This document shows, piece after piece, positions 51,854 to 61,797 of a DNA stretch of 64,000 bases. Source of the stretch: Corynebacterium massiliense DSM 45435 (lineage in GTDB: Bacteria > Actinomycetota > Actinomycetes > Mycobacteriales > Mycobacteriaceae); assembly GCF_028609805.1 (NCBI RefSeq), contig NZ_CP063189.1, positions 2,046,001-2,110,000 on the forward strand. Reading direction: 5' to 3'. Every line of letters starts with the position of its first letter. The stretch's first letter is position 1. Below the pieces are notes generated by a model. It did not search any database, had not been told where the DNA came from, and worked only from the letters and a program-made list of their open reading frames with translations. The translations under genes and the position numbers were made by a program.

Positions 51854-53401
51854 TTACATCGGAGCGATGGGGTGCTTCTTCGGCAGATCCGAGGTGTTCT
51901 TCCCCTCCAGCTGGCGCAGCGCCTGGCGGAGGGCGAGGCGGGACTCGCCCGGGCGGATCATCGCGTCGAGGTACCCGCGCTCGGCCGCAACGTACGGCGA
52001 GGTCATGGTCTCGTCGTAGAAGTCCATGAACATCTTCTTCTGCATCTCGCGGGCCTCCGGGGTGGGCGCGGCGTCCAGCTGCCGGCCGGCGATCATCACC
52101 GCGGCAGCGGCCGAGCCCATGACGGCGATCTGCGCCGACGGCCACGCCAAGTTGATGTCGCCCGACAGGTTCTTCGACCCCATGACCGCGTAGGCGCCGC
52201 CGTAAGCCTTGCGCACGATGAGCGAGATCTTCGGCACGGTCGCCTCCACCACGGAAAACGCGAACTTCGCGCCACGGTGAATAAGGCCCACCTTCTCCTG
52301 CTCCACGCCGGGGAGGTAACCCGGGGTGTCCACCACGAAGATGAGCGGGATGTTGTAGGCGTCGCAGATGCGGATGAACCGCGCGCCCTTATCCGCGGCG
52401 TCGGCGTCGATGCAGCCGGCTAGGTGCAGTGGGTTGTTGGCCACGAACCCCACGGCCTTGCCATCGATACGCCCGAATGCGGTGATCATGTTGGGCGCAA
52501 AGTTTTCCTGCAGCTCGATGAGCTCGTCGTCATCGCCCAACTGGGTCAGCAGGTCCAGCATGTCGTAGCCGGCGTTCGTGTCGTCCGGCATGAACTCGTC
52601 GAGGTCGGCGTCGTCGGCGACGTCGGCGTCGGAGGGGGCATCGGCAAGCGGGGCGGGGTCGAAACAGGTCAGCGGCAGATGGTCGAGGAGATCGCGGACG
52701 ACATCGAAGGCGTCGTCCTCGCTGGCCACGACGGCGGAGACGTTGCCGTTGAGCTCCTGCTGGCGCGCGCTGCCCAGCTCCGCGGAGGTAACCTCCTCGC
52801 CCGTGACCTCCTTGATCACGTTCGGGCCGGTGACGTACATCTCGGCCTCTTCGTCGACCGCGATGACGAAGTCCGTGGTCACCGGCGCGTACACGGCGCC
52901 GCCGGCGGACTTGCCCATCATGATGGAGATCTGCGGGCTGCGCCCCGACAGCGGCATCTGGCGGCGGGCGATCTCGGAATACATCGCCAGCGACGTCACC
53001 GCGTCTTGGATGCGGGCGCCGCCCGAGTCCTGGATGCCGATCACCGGGCAGCCGATCTTGATGGCCATGTCCATCACGCCGGTGACCTTCTTGCCGAAGG
53101 TCACGCCCACCGAGCCGCCGTAGACGGTCTTGTCGTGCGCGTAGATGCACACCGGGCGGCCGTTGATGCGGCCGTAGCCGGTCACCACGCCGTCGGAGTA
53201 AATGGCATCCGGATCGCCCGGGGTTTTGCCCAGCGCGCCAGTCTCCACGAAAGAGCCCTCGTCGAGCAGCGCATCGATGCGCTGGCGCGGGGTGGAGCGG
53301 CCGGCATCGTCACGCTTCTTGCGCGCGCGTTCGCTGCCCGGATCCCGGGCCTTGTCCAAGCGGGCCCGGAGATCAGCTAGCTTGTCCGCCGTTGTTGCCA
53401 C
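51854..53401 (-). CDS. accD3: Acyl-CoA carboxylase beta subunit for mycolate synthesis
   Basis: It carboxylates a fatty acyl-CoA to the alpha-carboxylated unit used by Pks13. It is 515 residues with the two-part crotonase-like carboxyltransferase. The N-half has GIQDSGGARIQDAVTSL and ISIMMGKSAGGAVYAP. The C-half has VDTPGYLPGVEQEKVGLI and KAYGGAYAVMGSKNL. The start is GTG and overlaps the pks13 stop by 29 bp. The biotinylated alpha subunit is elsewhere. An 11-mer copy is at 52639. Confidence 0.95.
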   Translation of the reverse strand: MATTADKLADLRARLDKARDPGSERARKKRDDAGRSTPRQRIDALLDEGSFVETGALGKTPGDPDAIYSDGVVTGYGRINGRPVCIYAHDKTVYGGSVGVTFGKKVTGVMDMAIKIGCPVIGIQDSGGARIQDAVTSLAMYSEIARRQMPLSGRSPQISIMMGKSAGGAVYAPVTTDFVIAVDEEAEMYVTGPNVIKEVTGEEVTSAELGSARQQELNGNVSAVVASEDDAFDVVRDLLDHLPLTCFDPAPLADAPSDADVADDADLDEFMPDDTNAGYDMLDLLTQLGDDDELIELQENFAPNMITAFGRIDGKAVGFVANNPLHLAGCIDADAADKGARFIRICDAYNIPLIFVVDTPGYLPGVEQEKVGLIHRGAKFAFSVVEATVPKISLIVRKAYGGAYAVMGSKNLSGDINLAWPSAQIAVMGSAAAAVMIAGRQLDAAPTPEAREMQKKMFMDFYDETMTSPYVAAERGYLDAMIRPGESRLALRQALRQLEGKNTSDLPKKHPIAPM

Positions 53402-56400
53402 GAATCTTCTCCTCGATCCACTCGTTTACCCACTTGCCCACGATGCCAATCGCCGGCTCATCCGGCACGGCCAGGTGATCGCCGGGGACCTGCACGATCT
53501 TGAGATCGTCCACGATAGCGGACCAACCACCATCGGGATCAATGTGCGCGTAGCGCGGCTCCAGCTCAAGCGCGCCGTCGTGCATCCGCTCCGAGCGGAA
53601 CAGCAGCACGGGGATGTCCATGCCCCGCCAGCGTTCGAAGTCCAGCTGGCCCAGGATGTGGTTATCCACAAACGAGGCGCGCTGGTGCTCCAGGATGCCC
53701 GCGGACAGGCCGTGCTCGGAGGCGTCCGTGGTGGCCAGGAAGTTCTGCAGCATCTCGATGAGCGCTTCTTCGCCGGCCGTTTCCAAAAGCTCGTAGGGCA
53801 CTGGGAAGTCAAGGCCGTACGTCTTTTCGGCGAACGCGGCGTAGCGCTCCCAGCGCGCCTTCGTCTCCTCCATGGTGTCCGGCGCAGGCTCGGAGGGCTG
53901 CGTGGTGTCGAGCAACGCGATGAACGCCACCTCGGCTTCGGTGTCCTGCAGCAGGCGGGCGACCTCGTAAGCCAGCGCGCCGCCGAAGGACCAGCCGCCG
54001 AGGACGACCTTGCGGCCGCGGGCGTAGTCCTTGATGTCGTCGACGTACGCCGCGGCGCGCTCTTCCAGGGAGCCTTCGAGGCGCTCCACGCCGTAGACCG
54101 CCACGTCCTTGGGCAGGCGGCGGGCCAGCGGCTGGTAGACCACGCTCGTACCGCCGGCCGGGTGGAACATGAAGACGGCGGGGCCGTCCGCCTCCCGGAG
54201 CACGCGGATGTTGCCCTCCACGGCGGTCTCCAGCCCTTCGCGCACGAGGTTGGCCAGCGGCTCGAGGGTGCGCGCCTCGCGCACCTGCGCCGCGGTGACC
54301 TCGATGCCGGCGCGTTCGGTCAGGCGCTCCGCGATCTGCGCGGCGACCTCGTCGCTAATTTCCGGCAGCGCGCTCGTCACACCAGCCGCCGCGGCGCCGG
54401 TGAACGTCGCCCACGTGCCAAAGACCATGCGCTCGGAGGCGTCGCGCGGGGCGACGCCGACGCCCTGCGGACTATCGGTCGACTCTACGGTGTTTAGCTC
54501 CGCGTCCGGCTCCTCCAGGTTCGGCGCGGTGCCGTTTTCGGTCACCCCGGCGGTGTGAGTCAGACCCGGTTCGGGCTCGCCGGTCTCCTTCGCCTCCACG
54601 GCGTGCTGGACCATCGTGATGACATCGGCAAGCGACGCGTCGCGCAACGCCTGCACGTCCAGCGGCGGGATCTGGAAGTCGTTTTCCACGCGGTTCTTGA
54701 TCCGCATGCCCATGAGGGAATCCAGGCCGAGATCGATAAGCGGCAGCTCGCGCGGGAGGTCGGAGACGTCGTAGCCCATGGACTCGGAGACGATCATCGC
54801 CAGGCGCTCCTCCACCGACTCCTTTTCCGGATCCCAGCGGAAGGTGTCCGCGGAATCGGGCTCCGACTCGGAGTTGGCTACGGGTTTCAGCTCGCTCGCG
54901 GTGGTCAGCGGGGCGGCGGGTGCCACGTCAGGTTGTCCCTGCGCGGCCGGGGCGAAGCCCTCGGCGATAACGCGCATGTCCTCGGCCACCGAGTACACCG
55001 TCAGGTGCAGCCCGCCCAGCGAGGTGGTGACGGTCGTGGTGACCTCGCCCTGCTTCGGCAGGGGCGCGTGCTCCTTGGCCACCGCCACCTGCGCCGCACT
55101 GTCGATGGCCGCAGCCGCCGACTCGAGCAGCGCGTGCGCGGACGGCGCCTGGTCCGCCGTGGTGGAAAAGGCGTGCGTGCCGTTCGGCAGAGTGACCTTC
55201 GCGCCCGGCAGGCCGGTGTGACCGGAGGCCGGGCGGGCCTCAGTCCACAGGCGCTGGCGGTTGAACGTCACGCCCGGGGCGGACAGCATGTTCCCGCGGC
55301 CGAAGACGCGGGAGAAGTCCACCGGCTGGCCGGCAACGTAGAGCTTGGCCAGCAGATCCATGAGCGACTCGGTGGGATCCACCTTGCGCTTTAACGCGTA
55401 GAGCAGCTGCGCGTCGGCCTTGCCCACCGCGAAGGCGGTGCTCATCATGCCCATGAGCGCCACCGGGTTCGGAGCGATCTCCACCAGGGTGGTGTGGCCA
55501 TGTGCAAACGCCTGCTCGGTCGCGTCCTGGAAGTACACCGAGCCGCGGGTCATGCGCAGCCAGTAGTCGGTGTCGTGGACGGTCTCGCCCGGCTCGAAGA
55601 TGCGGGCCTGCTCCACCGTGCTGTACAGGCGCGTGTGCAGCGGCCGCGGGGTGATGCCCGCAATCTCGGCGGCCAGCTCGCCCTGCAGCGGGTCGACCGC
55701 GCTGGTGTGGCCGGCGCCCTTGACGTTGAGCGCGCGGGCAAACTTGCCCTCGCCCTCGAGGCGCTCAACCAGGTCCAGCACCTGCTGGCGCGGGCCGCCC
55801 ACAGTGGTCATGCCCGGCGCGGTGTAGACGGCCGGCTCGATATCGCCGTCGAGTGCTTCCACCTCGGCCGCGGCGAGTTCGACGACGGCCATCGCGCCCT
55901 GCTGCTCCTCGGGCAGCATGGTCTCGCCCTCGCCCATGAGGCGGGCGCGGTGCGTGGCAATGACCAGCGCATCCTCAGCGCCGATACCACCAGCAGCGTA
56001 GGCGGCGGCGATTTCACCCATGGACATGCCCTGAACCGCGGCCGGGCGCACGCCGAAGTGGGCGAGCAGATCGGTGAGCGCGATTTGGATGGCGGTAATC
56101 GCCACCTGGGCGGTCTCGGTGTCGTAGGTCTGGGAATCGTCGTGGACGATGTCGAGGACAGACCAGCCGGCCTCGAACTTGACCGTCTCGTCCAGCTCTT
56201 CCAGACGACGGGCGAAAAACGGCGAGACCTCCACCAGGTCCTTGGCCATCTTGCGGTGCTGCGAGCCGAAGCCGGAGTACACGAAGACGGGGCCGGCAGT
56301 CGACGGCGCATCGGCTGCGGCGATGCCGACGGAGGTCTTACCCTCGGCCACCTGGCGCAGGCGCTTGACGGCGTCGGCGGCGTTCGTCGCGGTCACCACC

Positions 56401-58169
56401 GCGCGGGTGCGGCCGTGGTTGCGGCGGGCAAGCGAGCGGGCGAGGTCGACCAGCTGGACATCGTCAAGCTCCTGCTTGTCGATGAAATCCGCCAGGTCCT
56501 CCGCCGCCTTGCGCCGGCGCGACGGCAGCAGGCCGGAGACGGGCAGCGCCACGGGGGCGCCATCGCCCACGGCGAGCTCGGGGTCCGTTGCCGTATCGTC
56601 CGCACGGTAGTCCGTCACCACGATGTGCGCGTTGGTGCCGCCGAAGCCGAAGCCGGAGATGCCCGCGACCTTGCGGCCGGAGTACTCGGGCCACTCGCGC
56701 GGATCCTCGATGACCTCGAGGTGCTCGGCGTCGAAGTCGATGTAGCGGTTGGGCGCGGCGAAGTTCACCGACGGCGGCAGGGTGTCGTGCGCGATCGCCT
56801 CAAGCACCTTGATGAGCGCGACCGCGCCGGCGGCGGACTCAGAGTGGCCAATGTTGGACTTGGCGGAGCCGAGCAGGGTCGGGTTCTCCGCGGCGCGGCC
56901 CGCGCCGAGCACCTCGCCCAGGGCGGAGACCTCGATGGGATCGCCCAGGATGGTGCCGGTGCCATGGGCCTCGACGTAGTCCACCTCGCGCGGGTCGATG
57001 CCGGCGTCCGCGTACGCGCGGCGCAGCACGTCGACCTGTGCCTCCGGGTTCGGGGCGGTCAGGCCGTTGGAGTGGCCGTCGGAGTTGATGGCCGTGCCCT
57101 TGATCACGGCGCGGATGTCGTCGCCGTCGGCCACCGCGTCGGAAAGGCGCTTGAGCACGACGAGGCCGGCGGCATCGGCACGCACGAAGCCGTCCGCGTC
57201 GTCCGAGAACGCGTGGATGGCCCCGGTCGGGCTGATGACGCCGAGTTCGCCGAAGGCGGTAGAGACAAACGGCGACGCCATGATGTTCACGCCGCCGGCC
57301 AGCGCCACGTCCGCCTCGCCGCTGCGCAGGCCGCGCACAGCCTGGTGGACCGCCACGAGCGACGAGGAGCATGCGGTATCTACCTGCACCGACGGGCCGC
57401 GGAAGTCGAAGGCGTAGGACACGCGGTTGGCCACCACGGCCGACGACGTGCCGGTCAGGGCATACGGGTGCGCGGCGGCCGGATCGGCGCTAATGAGCAT
57501 GCCGTAATCGTTGTTGGACGAGCCGAGGTACACGCCCGTGGACGTGCCGCGCAGCTCGTTGGCCGGCAGGTGGGCATCCTCCAGCGCCTGCCAGGCCAGT
57601 TCCAGCACGATGCGCTGCTGCGGGTCCATGTTCTGCGCCTCGAGCGGGGACAGGCCGAAAAACTCGGCGTCGAAGCCGGCGATGTCGTCGAGGTAGCCCC
57701 CCGCGAGGTTCTGTTCGGCCATCTTCTGCGTCATGACCGGGTCGCCGGCGTACTCGCTCCAGCGGCCCTCCGGCGGCTCGCCCGTGGCGGTCTCGCCTGC
57801 CACGAGCATGTCCCAGAATGCGCTGGCCGAATCCGCGCCCGGGAACCGGCCGGCGAAACCGACGACCGCGATGTCCTCGTGGGTATCGGTCCGCCGCGGC
57901 TGGTAGTCGCGGCGGTCGCGCTGGGGTTCCTGCGCGCCCGCCCCGGCGAGGTGTTCCGCCAGCTTGGCGATGGTCGGGTACTCGTACGCCACCGTCGCAT
58001 CCAGACGGGTGCCCAGGAGGTTTTCCAGCTCGCCGGACAACACCACGGCGTCACGGGAAGAGAGCCCGAAGCTTTCCAACGGGGCCTCGTCCGAGATCTC
58101 CGAAGCGTCCAGGCCGGCGGTGTTACCCACCCAAGCGCGCAGCCACTCGCGCAGTTGGTCCACGGTCAT
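53373..58169 (-). CDS. pks13: Polyketide synthase Pks13 (mycolate condensase)
   Basis: It condenses two fatty chains to the beta-keto mycolate precursor and hands it to trehalose. In 1598 residues the domains run as follows. The N-terminal acyl carrier has FGLSSRDAV with Ser about 38. The ketosynthase runs from about 107, with Cys in DTACSSSL near 266 and His in EAHGTGT and NIGHSES. The acyltransferase has GMSMGE, Ser about 714. The second carrier has GLDSLMGMR near 1148. The thioesterase has GWSFGGALAYEV near 1395. The ATG at 58169 has AAAGG upstream. It is coupled to accD3, and an 11-mer copy is at 54623. Confidence 0.98.
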   Translation of the reverse strand: MTVDQLREWLRAWVGNTAGLDASEISDEAPLESFGLSSRDAVVLSGELENLLGTRLDATVAYEYPTIAKLAEHLAGAGAQEPQRDRRDYQPRRTDTHEDIAVVGFAGRFPGADSASAFWDMLVAGETATGEPPEGRWSEYAGDPVMTQKMAEQNLAGGYLDDIAGFDAEFFGLSPLEAQNMDPQQRIVLELAWQALEDAHLPANELRGTSTGVYLGSSNNDYGMLISADPAAAHPYALTGTSSAVVANRVSYAFDFRGPSVQVDTACSSSLVAVHQAVRGLRSGEADVALAGGVNIMASPFVSTAFGELGVISPTGAIHAFSDDADGFVRADAAGLVVLKRLSDAVADGDDIRAVIKGTAINSDGHSNGLTAPNPEAQVDVLRRAYADAGIDPREVDYVEAHGTGTILGDPIEVSALGEVLGAGRAAENPTLLGSAKSNIGHSESAAGAVALIKVLEAIAHDTLPPSVNFAAPNRYIDFDAEHLEVIEDPREWPEYSGRKVAGISGFGFGGTNAHIVVTDYRADDTATDPELAVGDGAPVALPVSGLLPSRRRKAAEDLADFIDKQELDDVQLVDLARSLARRNHGRTRAVVTATNAADAVKRLRQVAEGKTSVGIAAADAPSTAGPVFVYSGFGSQHRKMAKDLVEVSPFFARRLEELDETVKFEAGWSVLDIVHDDSQTYDTETAQVAITAIQIALTDLLAHFGVRPAAVQGMSMGEIAAAYAAGGIGAEDALVIATHRARLMGEGETMLPEEQQGAMAVVELAAAEVEALDGDIEPAVYTAPGMTTVGGPRQQVLDLVERLEGEGKFARALNVKGAGHTSAVDPLQGELAAEIAGITPRPLHTRLYSTVEQARIFEPGETVHDTDYWLRMTRGSVYFQDATEQAFAHGHTTLVEIAPNPVALMGMMSTAFAVGKADAQLLYALKRKVDPTESLMDLLAKLYVAGQPVDFSRVFGRGNMLSAPGVTFNRQRLWTEARPASGHTGLPGAKVTLPNGTHAFSTTADQAPSAHALLESAAAAIDSAAQVAVAKEHAPLPKQGEVTTTVTTSLGGLHLTVYSVAEDMRVIAEGFAPAAQGQPDVAPAAPLTTASELKPVANSESEPDSADTFRWDPEKESVEERLAMIVSESMGYDVSDLPRELPLIDLGLDSLMGMRIKNRVENDFQIPPLDVQALRDASLADVITMVQHAVEAKETGEPEPGLTHTAGVTENGTAPNLEEPDAELNTVESTDSPQGVGVAPRDASERMVFGTWATFTGAAAAGVTSALPEISDEVAAQIAERLTERAGIEVTAAQVREARTLEPLANLVREGLETAVEGNIRVLREADGPAVFMFHPAGGTSVVYQPLARRLPKDVAVYGVERLEGSLEERAAAYVDDIKDYARGRKVVLGGWSFGGALAYEVARLLQDTEAEVAFIALLDTTQPSEPAPDTMEETKARWERYAAFAEKTYGLDFPVPYELLETAGEEALIEMLQNFLATTDASEHGLSAGILEHQRASFVDNHILGQLDFERWRGMDIPVLLFRSERMHDGALELEPRYAHIDPDGGWSAIVDDLKIVQVPGDHLAVPDEPAIGIVGKWVNEWIEEKIRGNNGGQAS

Positions 58170-58252
58170 AGAAGGAATGCCTTTATACAACTAGGAAATA
58201 ATTTTCATCAGGTAAATCGTCTCTACCCTACGCGCGCGTTAACGCGGGCACG

Positions 58253-60085
58253 CTACTTGGCCGCGAGGTAGTTCCTCTTGGCCACGCGGCGCGCGATCTT
58301 GCCCGACGAGGTGCGGGCGATCTCCCCGGCGGCGAACCACGCGATGTCCGCCGGCGTCACGCCATGGTGGGAGGCGACCGCCTGCCGGATGGCGGCGGTG
58401 GCCTCGGCGTCGGCGGCGTCGTCCGCGGCGGTGCCATCGGCACGCTCAGCGAGGATGACCAGGGACTCGGTGTCGTCGCCCTCGACGGCGAAGGCGGCGA
58501 TGGAGTCGGTGCGTACGCGTGCCGATGCCTCCGCGACCGTCCCCTCAATGTCCTGCGGGTAGTGATTGCGGCCCGCGATGACGATGAGGTCCTTGAGCCG
58601 GCCGGTGATGTAGACCTGCCCGTCGATGATCGCGGCGAGGTCACCGGTGGACATCCAGTGGGCATCGACAGGCGCGGCGTCGATGCGGGAGCCTGTGGTG
58701 AGGCGATCGCTGACCGCGGCGCGGAAGGTCGCGGCGGTTTCCTCCGGGCGGTTCAGGTAGCCGGCCGCCATGTTGTCGCCGCACACGACCAGCTCACCGA
58801 TGCGGTCCTCGCCCAGCTCCGCACGGGAATCCGGATCCACAATCGTGCCGTACTGGCCGCGAACAATCTCACCGTTGGAGGTAAACGCGACGGAATCCGC
58901 CGACGGCTGGGTCGGCTTAGCCTCGCCGCGCTCGAGGGCGGCGCGGTCGAAGTGCGTGACGATGGGCCGCTTATCCGTCTGCGGAGTGGTGACCAAAAGG
59001 GAGGCCTCCGCCAGGCCGTAGGACGGGCGCAGCGCCTTGCGGTCCAGACCGCGCGGGCCGAAGGCGGCGGCAAACTTCTCCAGGGCGGTTTCCGTGATGG
59101 GCTCGGAGCCTAGGATGATTCCCTCGACGTCGGAGAGATCGATGTCGTCGGTCTGTCCGTAGCGGACCGCCAGCTCGAGCGCGAAGTTCGGCGCGACGGA
59201 GAAAGTGACCTCCGCGGTGCTGTCCTCCGGCTTGGTGCCCATCTGCTGCATCCAACGCGACGGCTGCTGCACGAAATCGCGCGGGGACATGATCTCCAGC
59301 TCGTAGCCGAGGATGACCATGAAGACGGCCAGGATGATACCCATGTCGTGGTGCAGCGGCAGCCAGGAAATCAGGCGCGGGGTGCCGGAAAAGTGCGCGC
59401 TCAAGAAGATCTGCAGCACGTTGACCATGATCGACCGGTTGGTCAGGATGACGCCGGCGGGCGCGCGGGTGGACCCGGAGGTGTACTGCAGGAACGCGGG
59501 GAGATCCACGGGGGCGGTGGACGCGCCCTCGGGAGGTTGTGGCGGCTGGTAGGTCGCGGCGACGGCGTCGGGCAGGGCGTCGACCGCGATGACGCGCGGG
59601 CGCTCGCGCCCCGGCAGCGCGGCAAAGTGGCTGCGCACCGCAGCGGCGGACGCGCGGTTGGTCACCACGATGCGCGGCTGGGCGTCAGCAAAGACCGACC
59701 GGAGGTGATCGGCATGCCCCGGCTCGCGCGGATCGTAGAGCGGGATGGGCACCATGCCCGCGTACAGCGCGCCGAGGAAACCGTAAAGGTACTCCGGGCT
59801 ATTGCCGGCGAGGATGGCCACTCGGTCCCCCACGGCGCCGACCTGCTGCAGGCGCGCGGCCACGGCCTTAATCCGCGTATTGATCTCGCCGCGGGTGACG
59901 TCGCGGCGCTCCCCGGCGGCCGAGTAATCCCAGAAGCGAATAGCGGTGCGCTGGGCCGCTTTCGGGTCGGCGGCGACGCTGCGCTGGAAGAGCAGCTCGG
60001 CAAGGCCGGCGAGGGTCAGCCGGTCATCCACCACGATCTCTCCCTGATCGTTGACGAACCGGCCGAGCGCAGCGTTCAAATCCAT
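58253..60085 (-). CDS. fadD32: Fatty-acyl-AMP ligase FadD32
   Basis: It activates the meromycolate-type fatty acid as acyl-AMP and loads it on Pks13. Of 610 residues, the ANL adenylation core has QYTSGSTRAPAGVILTNRS (about 193-211). SYGLAEASLLVT, TGDLAAIIDGQVYITGRLKDLI and the C-terminal lysine in GKIARRVAKRN also fit. The insertion typical of acyl-AMP ligases lies between domains. It is 83 bp upstream of pks13 on the same strand. Two GCGTGCCGATG-type variants of the 11-mer lie near its 3' end (58435 and 58517). Confidence 0.96.
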   Translation of the reverse strand: MDLNAALGRFVNDQGEIVVDDRLTLAGLAELLFQRSVAADPKAAQRTAIRFWDYSAAGERRDVTRGEINTRIKAVAARLQQVGAVGDRVAILAGNSPEYLYGFLGALYAGMVPIPLYDPREPGHADHLRSVFADAQPRIVVTNRASAAAVRSHFAALPGRERPRVIAVDALPDAVAATYQPPQPPEGASTAPVDLPAFLQYTSGSTRAPAGVILTNRSIMVNVLQIFLSAHFSGTPRLISWLPLHHDMGIILAVFMVILGYELEIMSPRDFVQQPSRWMQQMGTKPEDSTAEVTFSVAPNFALELAVRYGQTDDIDLSDVEGIILGSEPITETALEKFAAAFGPRGLDRKALRPSYGLAEASLLVTTPQTDKRPIVTHFDRAALERGEAKPTQPSADSVAFTSNGEIVRGQYGTIVDPDSRAELGEDRIGELVVCGDNMAAGYLNRPEETAATFRAAVSDRLTTGSRIDAAPVDAHWMSTGDLAAIIDGQVYITGRLKDLIVIAGRNHYPQDIEGTVAEASARVRTDSIAAFAVEGDDTESLVILAERADGTAADDAADAEATAAIRQAVASHHGVTPADIAWFAAGEIARTSSGKIARRVAKRNYLAAK

Positions 60086-60197
60086 ACCTTTTCTCCCCTT
60101 TTTGCAGTGTGTGTGGGTAAACGATTGTGGGCGTGGGGTTTATTTTGCTACTGAAACTATCAGAGATCGCCGGCCGCGTGTTACGCCCCTGGCCGAA

Positions 60198-61136
60198 CTA
60201 GATCCCGTTGATGGTGTCCCGCGCCCAATCGACGACCCACTGGTTCGCGGTCGTTCCGGGGATGACGTTGTCGTTGGTGGCGTACAGGGCGTGCACGCCG
60301 TTGGCCTCGATGAGCCCGCGGGCGCGGTCGAGCCCGTTGGACACGTCGAGCGGCGCATCACAGACCGAATCATCCGGTGCGCAGATTTCGAAGGTGCGGT
60401 CGGCCAGCTCGCCGAATCCGCCGGGGCGCTTGCCGCGCATGGTCGCACCCGGAACGATCGGCTGCACCAGGTTGGACACCGGCTGCAGGGCGATCTCGGC
60501 GCCGATGCCGCCCAGCTCGTTGCCCGGGTTGATGCCCACGCCGTTTTCACGGCGGCCGTCGGCGATGACGGCAACACCCGCCACGGAGTCCGCCGGCACC
60601 GGGCCGTTGCCCGTGCCGATGCGATCCGCCACGTCACCGGTGAGCACCGCGCCTTGGGAGAAACCGGTGAGGATGAACTTGGTGCCCGGGCAGCGCTCGT
60701 GCATCTGGCGCAGCTCGCCCTCCAGCTTGGACGTGCCCTCGTCGCGCGATTCGTCGTAGGACATCTCCTCGCGGGAGTTGATGTTCTTAAACTGCGCGGT
60801 GTACGGCAGCGTCCACACCTTCACGTCGTCGGCCGGGTACTCCGCCTGCAGCGGCTTGGTGATGGACAGCATGAACGACTTCGGGTTCGCAGTCGGGTTG
60901 AGCGGATCGTCGTCCGCCTTCGACTCCCACGTGCCCGGCGCCGAAAGCACCTCGACTCGCGGGCAATCGTCCGGCTGGTTGACCGCCGGGTTATCGCCCG
61001 GGTTGGGCCCGGCCTCGTTGTCTCCCGTGCCGGGGACGACATCGGCCGCGTTGCGGGTCTGGAAGAAATGGACCGCCCCGCCGCCGATGACCAGGATGAC
61101 GAGGATGGCGGCCAGCGCCGTGAGAAACTTTTTCAT
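60198..61136 (-). CDS. Cutinase-family envelope hydrolase (Rv3802c-like)
   Basis: This is a serine esterase anchored outside the membrane, 312 residues. One N-terminal signal-anchor helix (about 4-25) is followed by an alpha/beta hydrolase. The nucleophile lies in LTGFSQGAVLTGD (about 165), Asp in CAPDDSVCD with flanking cysteines, and the His near HALYATNDN or in the last helix. Mycobacterial Rv3802c in the same position is an essential phospholipase/thioesterase linked to mycolate control. The gene order fadD32-hydrolase-DUF732-mycolyltransferase supports the same role. Confidence 0.9.
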   Translation of the reverse strand: MKKFLTALAAILVILVIGGGAVHFFQTRNAADVVPGTGDNEAGPNPGDNPAVNQPDDCPRVEVLSAPGTWESKADDDPLNPTANPKSFMLSITKPLQAEYPADDVKVWTLPYTAQFKNINSREEMSYDESRDEGTSKLEGELRQMHERCPGTKFILTGFSQGAVLTGDVADRIGTGNGPVPADSVAGVAVIADGRRENGVGINPGNELGGIGAEIALQPVSNLVQPIVPGATMRGKRPGGFGELADRTFEICAPDDSVCDAPLDVSNGLDRARGLIEANGVHALYATNDNVIPGTTANQWVVDWARDTINGI

Positions 61137-61191
61137 AGTGATGTTGTTTTAGCGCACCTTACTGTCTGGTTCCTAACAGAAACCTGTTTGG

Positions 61192-61782
61192 CTAACAGTA
61201 GATTTCTTTTGCCTCATCAGTCATCAAACGCACCAACTCGCCGTGCTCCATGTCGGTGCGTTCCTGGGCGATGAGCTGCCCCGCCACCGCGGGCAGGGTC
61301 ACCGTGTCCTCGCTGCACACGGTCATCGCGGCGCTGGTGATCTGCCCCTCGGCGTCCTTCGTATCGACCTTCTTGTCGTTAAGGAAGTCCAGATACTTCT
61401 TGTCCTCCGGGGAGGTGTTGTCCTCCGGCTCCGGGATGTCGTCGACCTCGCGCGCACCGCGGTCCTCGCCAGCGCCCGCCCCGGCCCCGGCACCCGCCTC
61501 AGCCGCGTTTCCGCCCTTGGACTTGGACGACGGTTCGGCGCTGGAGCTTTCGGAACTAGGGTCTTCGGAGTTAGGGCTTTCGGAGGACGATTGCCCGCGG
61601 TCCAGCGGGGCGACGGATTGTTCGGTACCCGTCGCGTTGTTGCCGTCCTTACCGCCGGAGTTGCCATCCACGGTGGCCGACCCGCACGCCACGATCCCCC
61701 ACGTAGCCGCCACGCACGCGATGGCCGCGCCACGGCGGGCTACACGGCGCAGGGCGGAGGTGGGCTTAGCTGGGCTACGCAT
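61192..61782 (-). CDS. DUF732-like lipoprotein
   Basis: The protein has 196 residues. The Arg-rich signal ends in WGIVAC, a lipobox-like cleavage site with Cys near 33. A long Ser/Glu/Gly/Ala low-complexity linker (about 40-110) follows. A compact C-terminal domain begins KKYLDFLNDKKVDTKDAEGQITSAA, typical of DUF732, with cysteines in VCSEDT and at the final residue that could pair. The function is unknown. It lies 15 bp downstream of the mycolyltransferase gene, so it is co-transcribed. Confidence 0.8.
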   Translation of the reverse strand: MRSPAKPTSALRRVARRGAAIACVAATWGIVACGSATVDGNSGGKDGNNATGTEQSVAPLDRGQSSSESPNSEDPSSESSSAEPSSKSKGGNAAEAGAGAGAGAGEDRGAREVDDIPEPEDNTSPEDKKYLDFLNDKKVDTKDAEGQITSAAMTVCSEDTVTLPAVAGQLIAQERTDMEHGELVRLMTDEAKEIYC

Positions 61783-61797
61783 GGTGTGTGGGGTGTC

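Larger units (their letters stand above)
8604..54633. repeat. Dispersed 11-mer family GCTTGCCGATG / CATCGGCAAGC
   Basis: Exact copies start at 8604, 17931, 19635, 20025, 23618, 29294, 34314, 38141, 42304, 45825, 46860, 49338, 52639 and 54623. All are in genes. Variants with CATCGGCACGC start at 9551, 12503, 12791, 38866, 40031, 57173, 58435 and 58517. CATCGACAAGC or CATCGTCAAGC variants occur near 7923, 9316, 11383, 31014, 33803, 47289, 48204 and 56463. The span given is that of the outermost exact copies. Confidence 0.8.

Noticed and set aside
55494..58271. 925-codon open frame antisense to pks13
   Set aside because: It is the same antisense artefact. The pks13 frame carries every catalytic motif.
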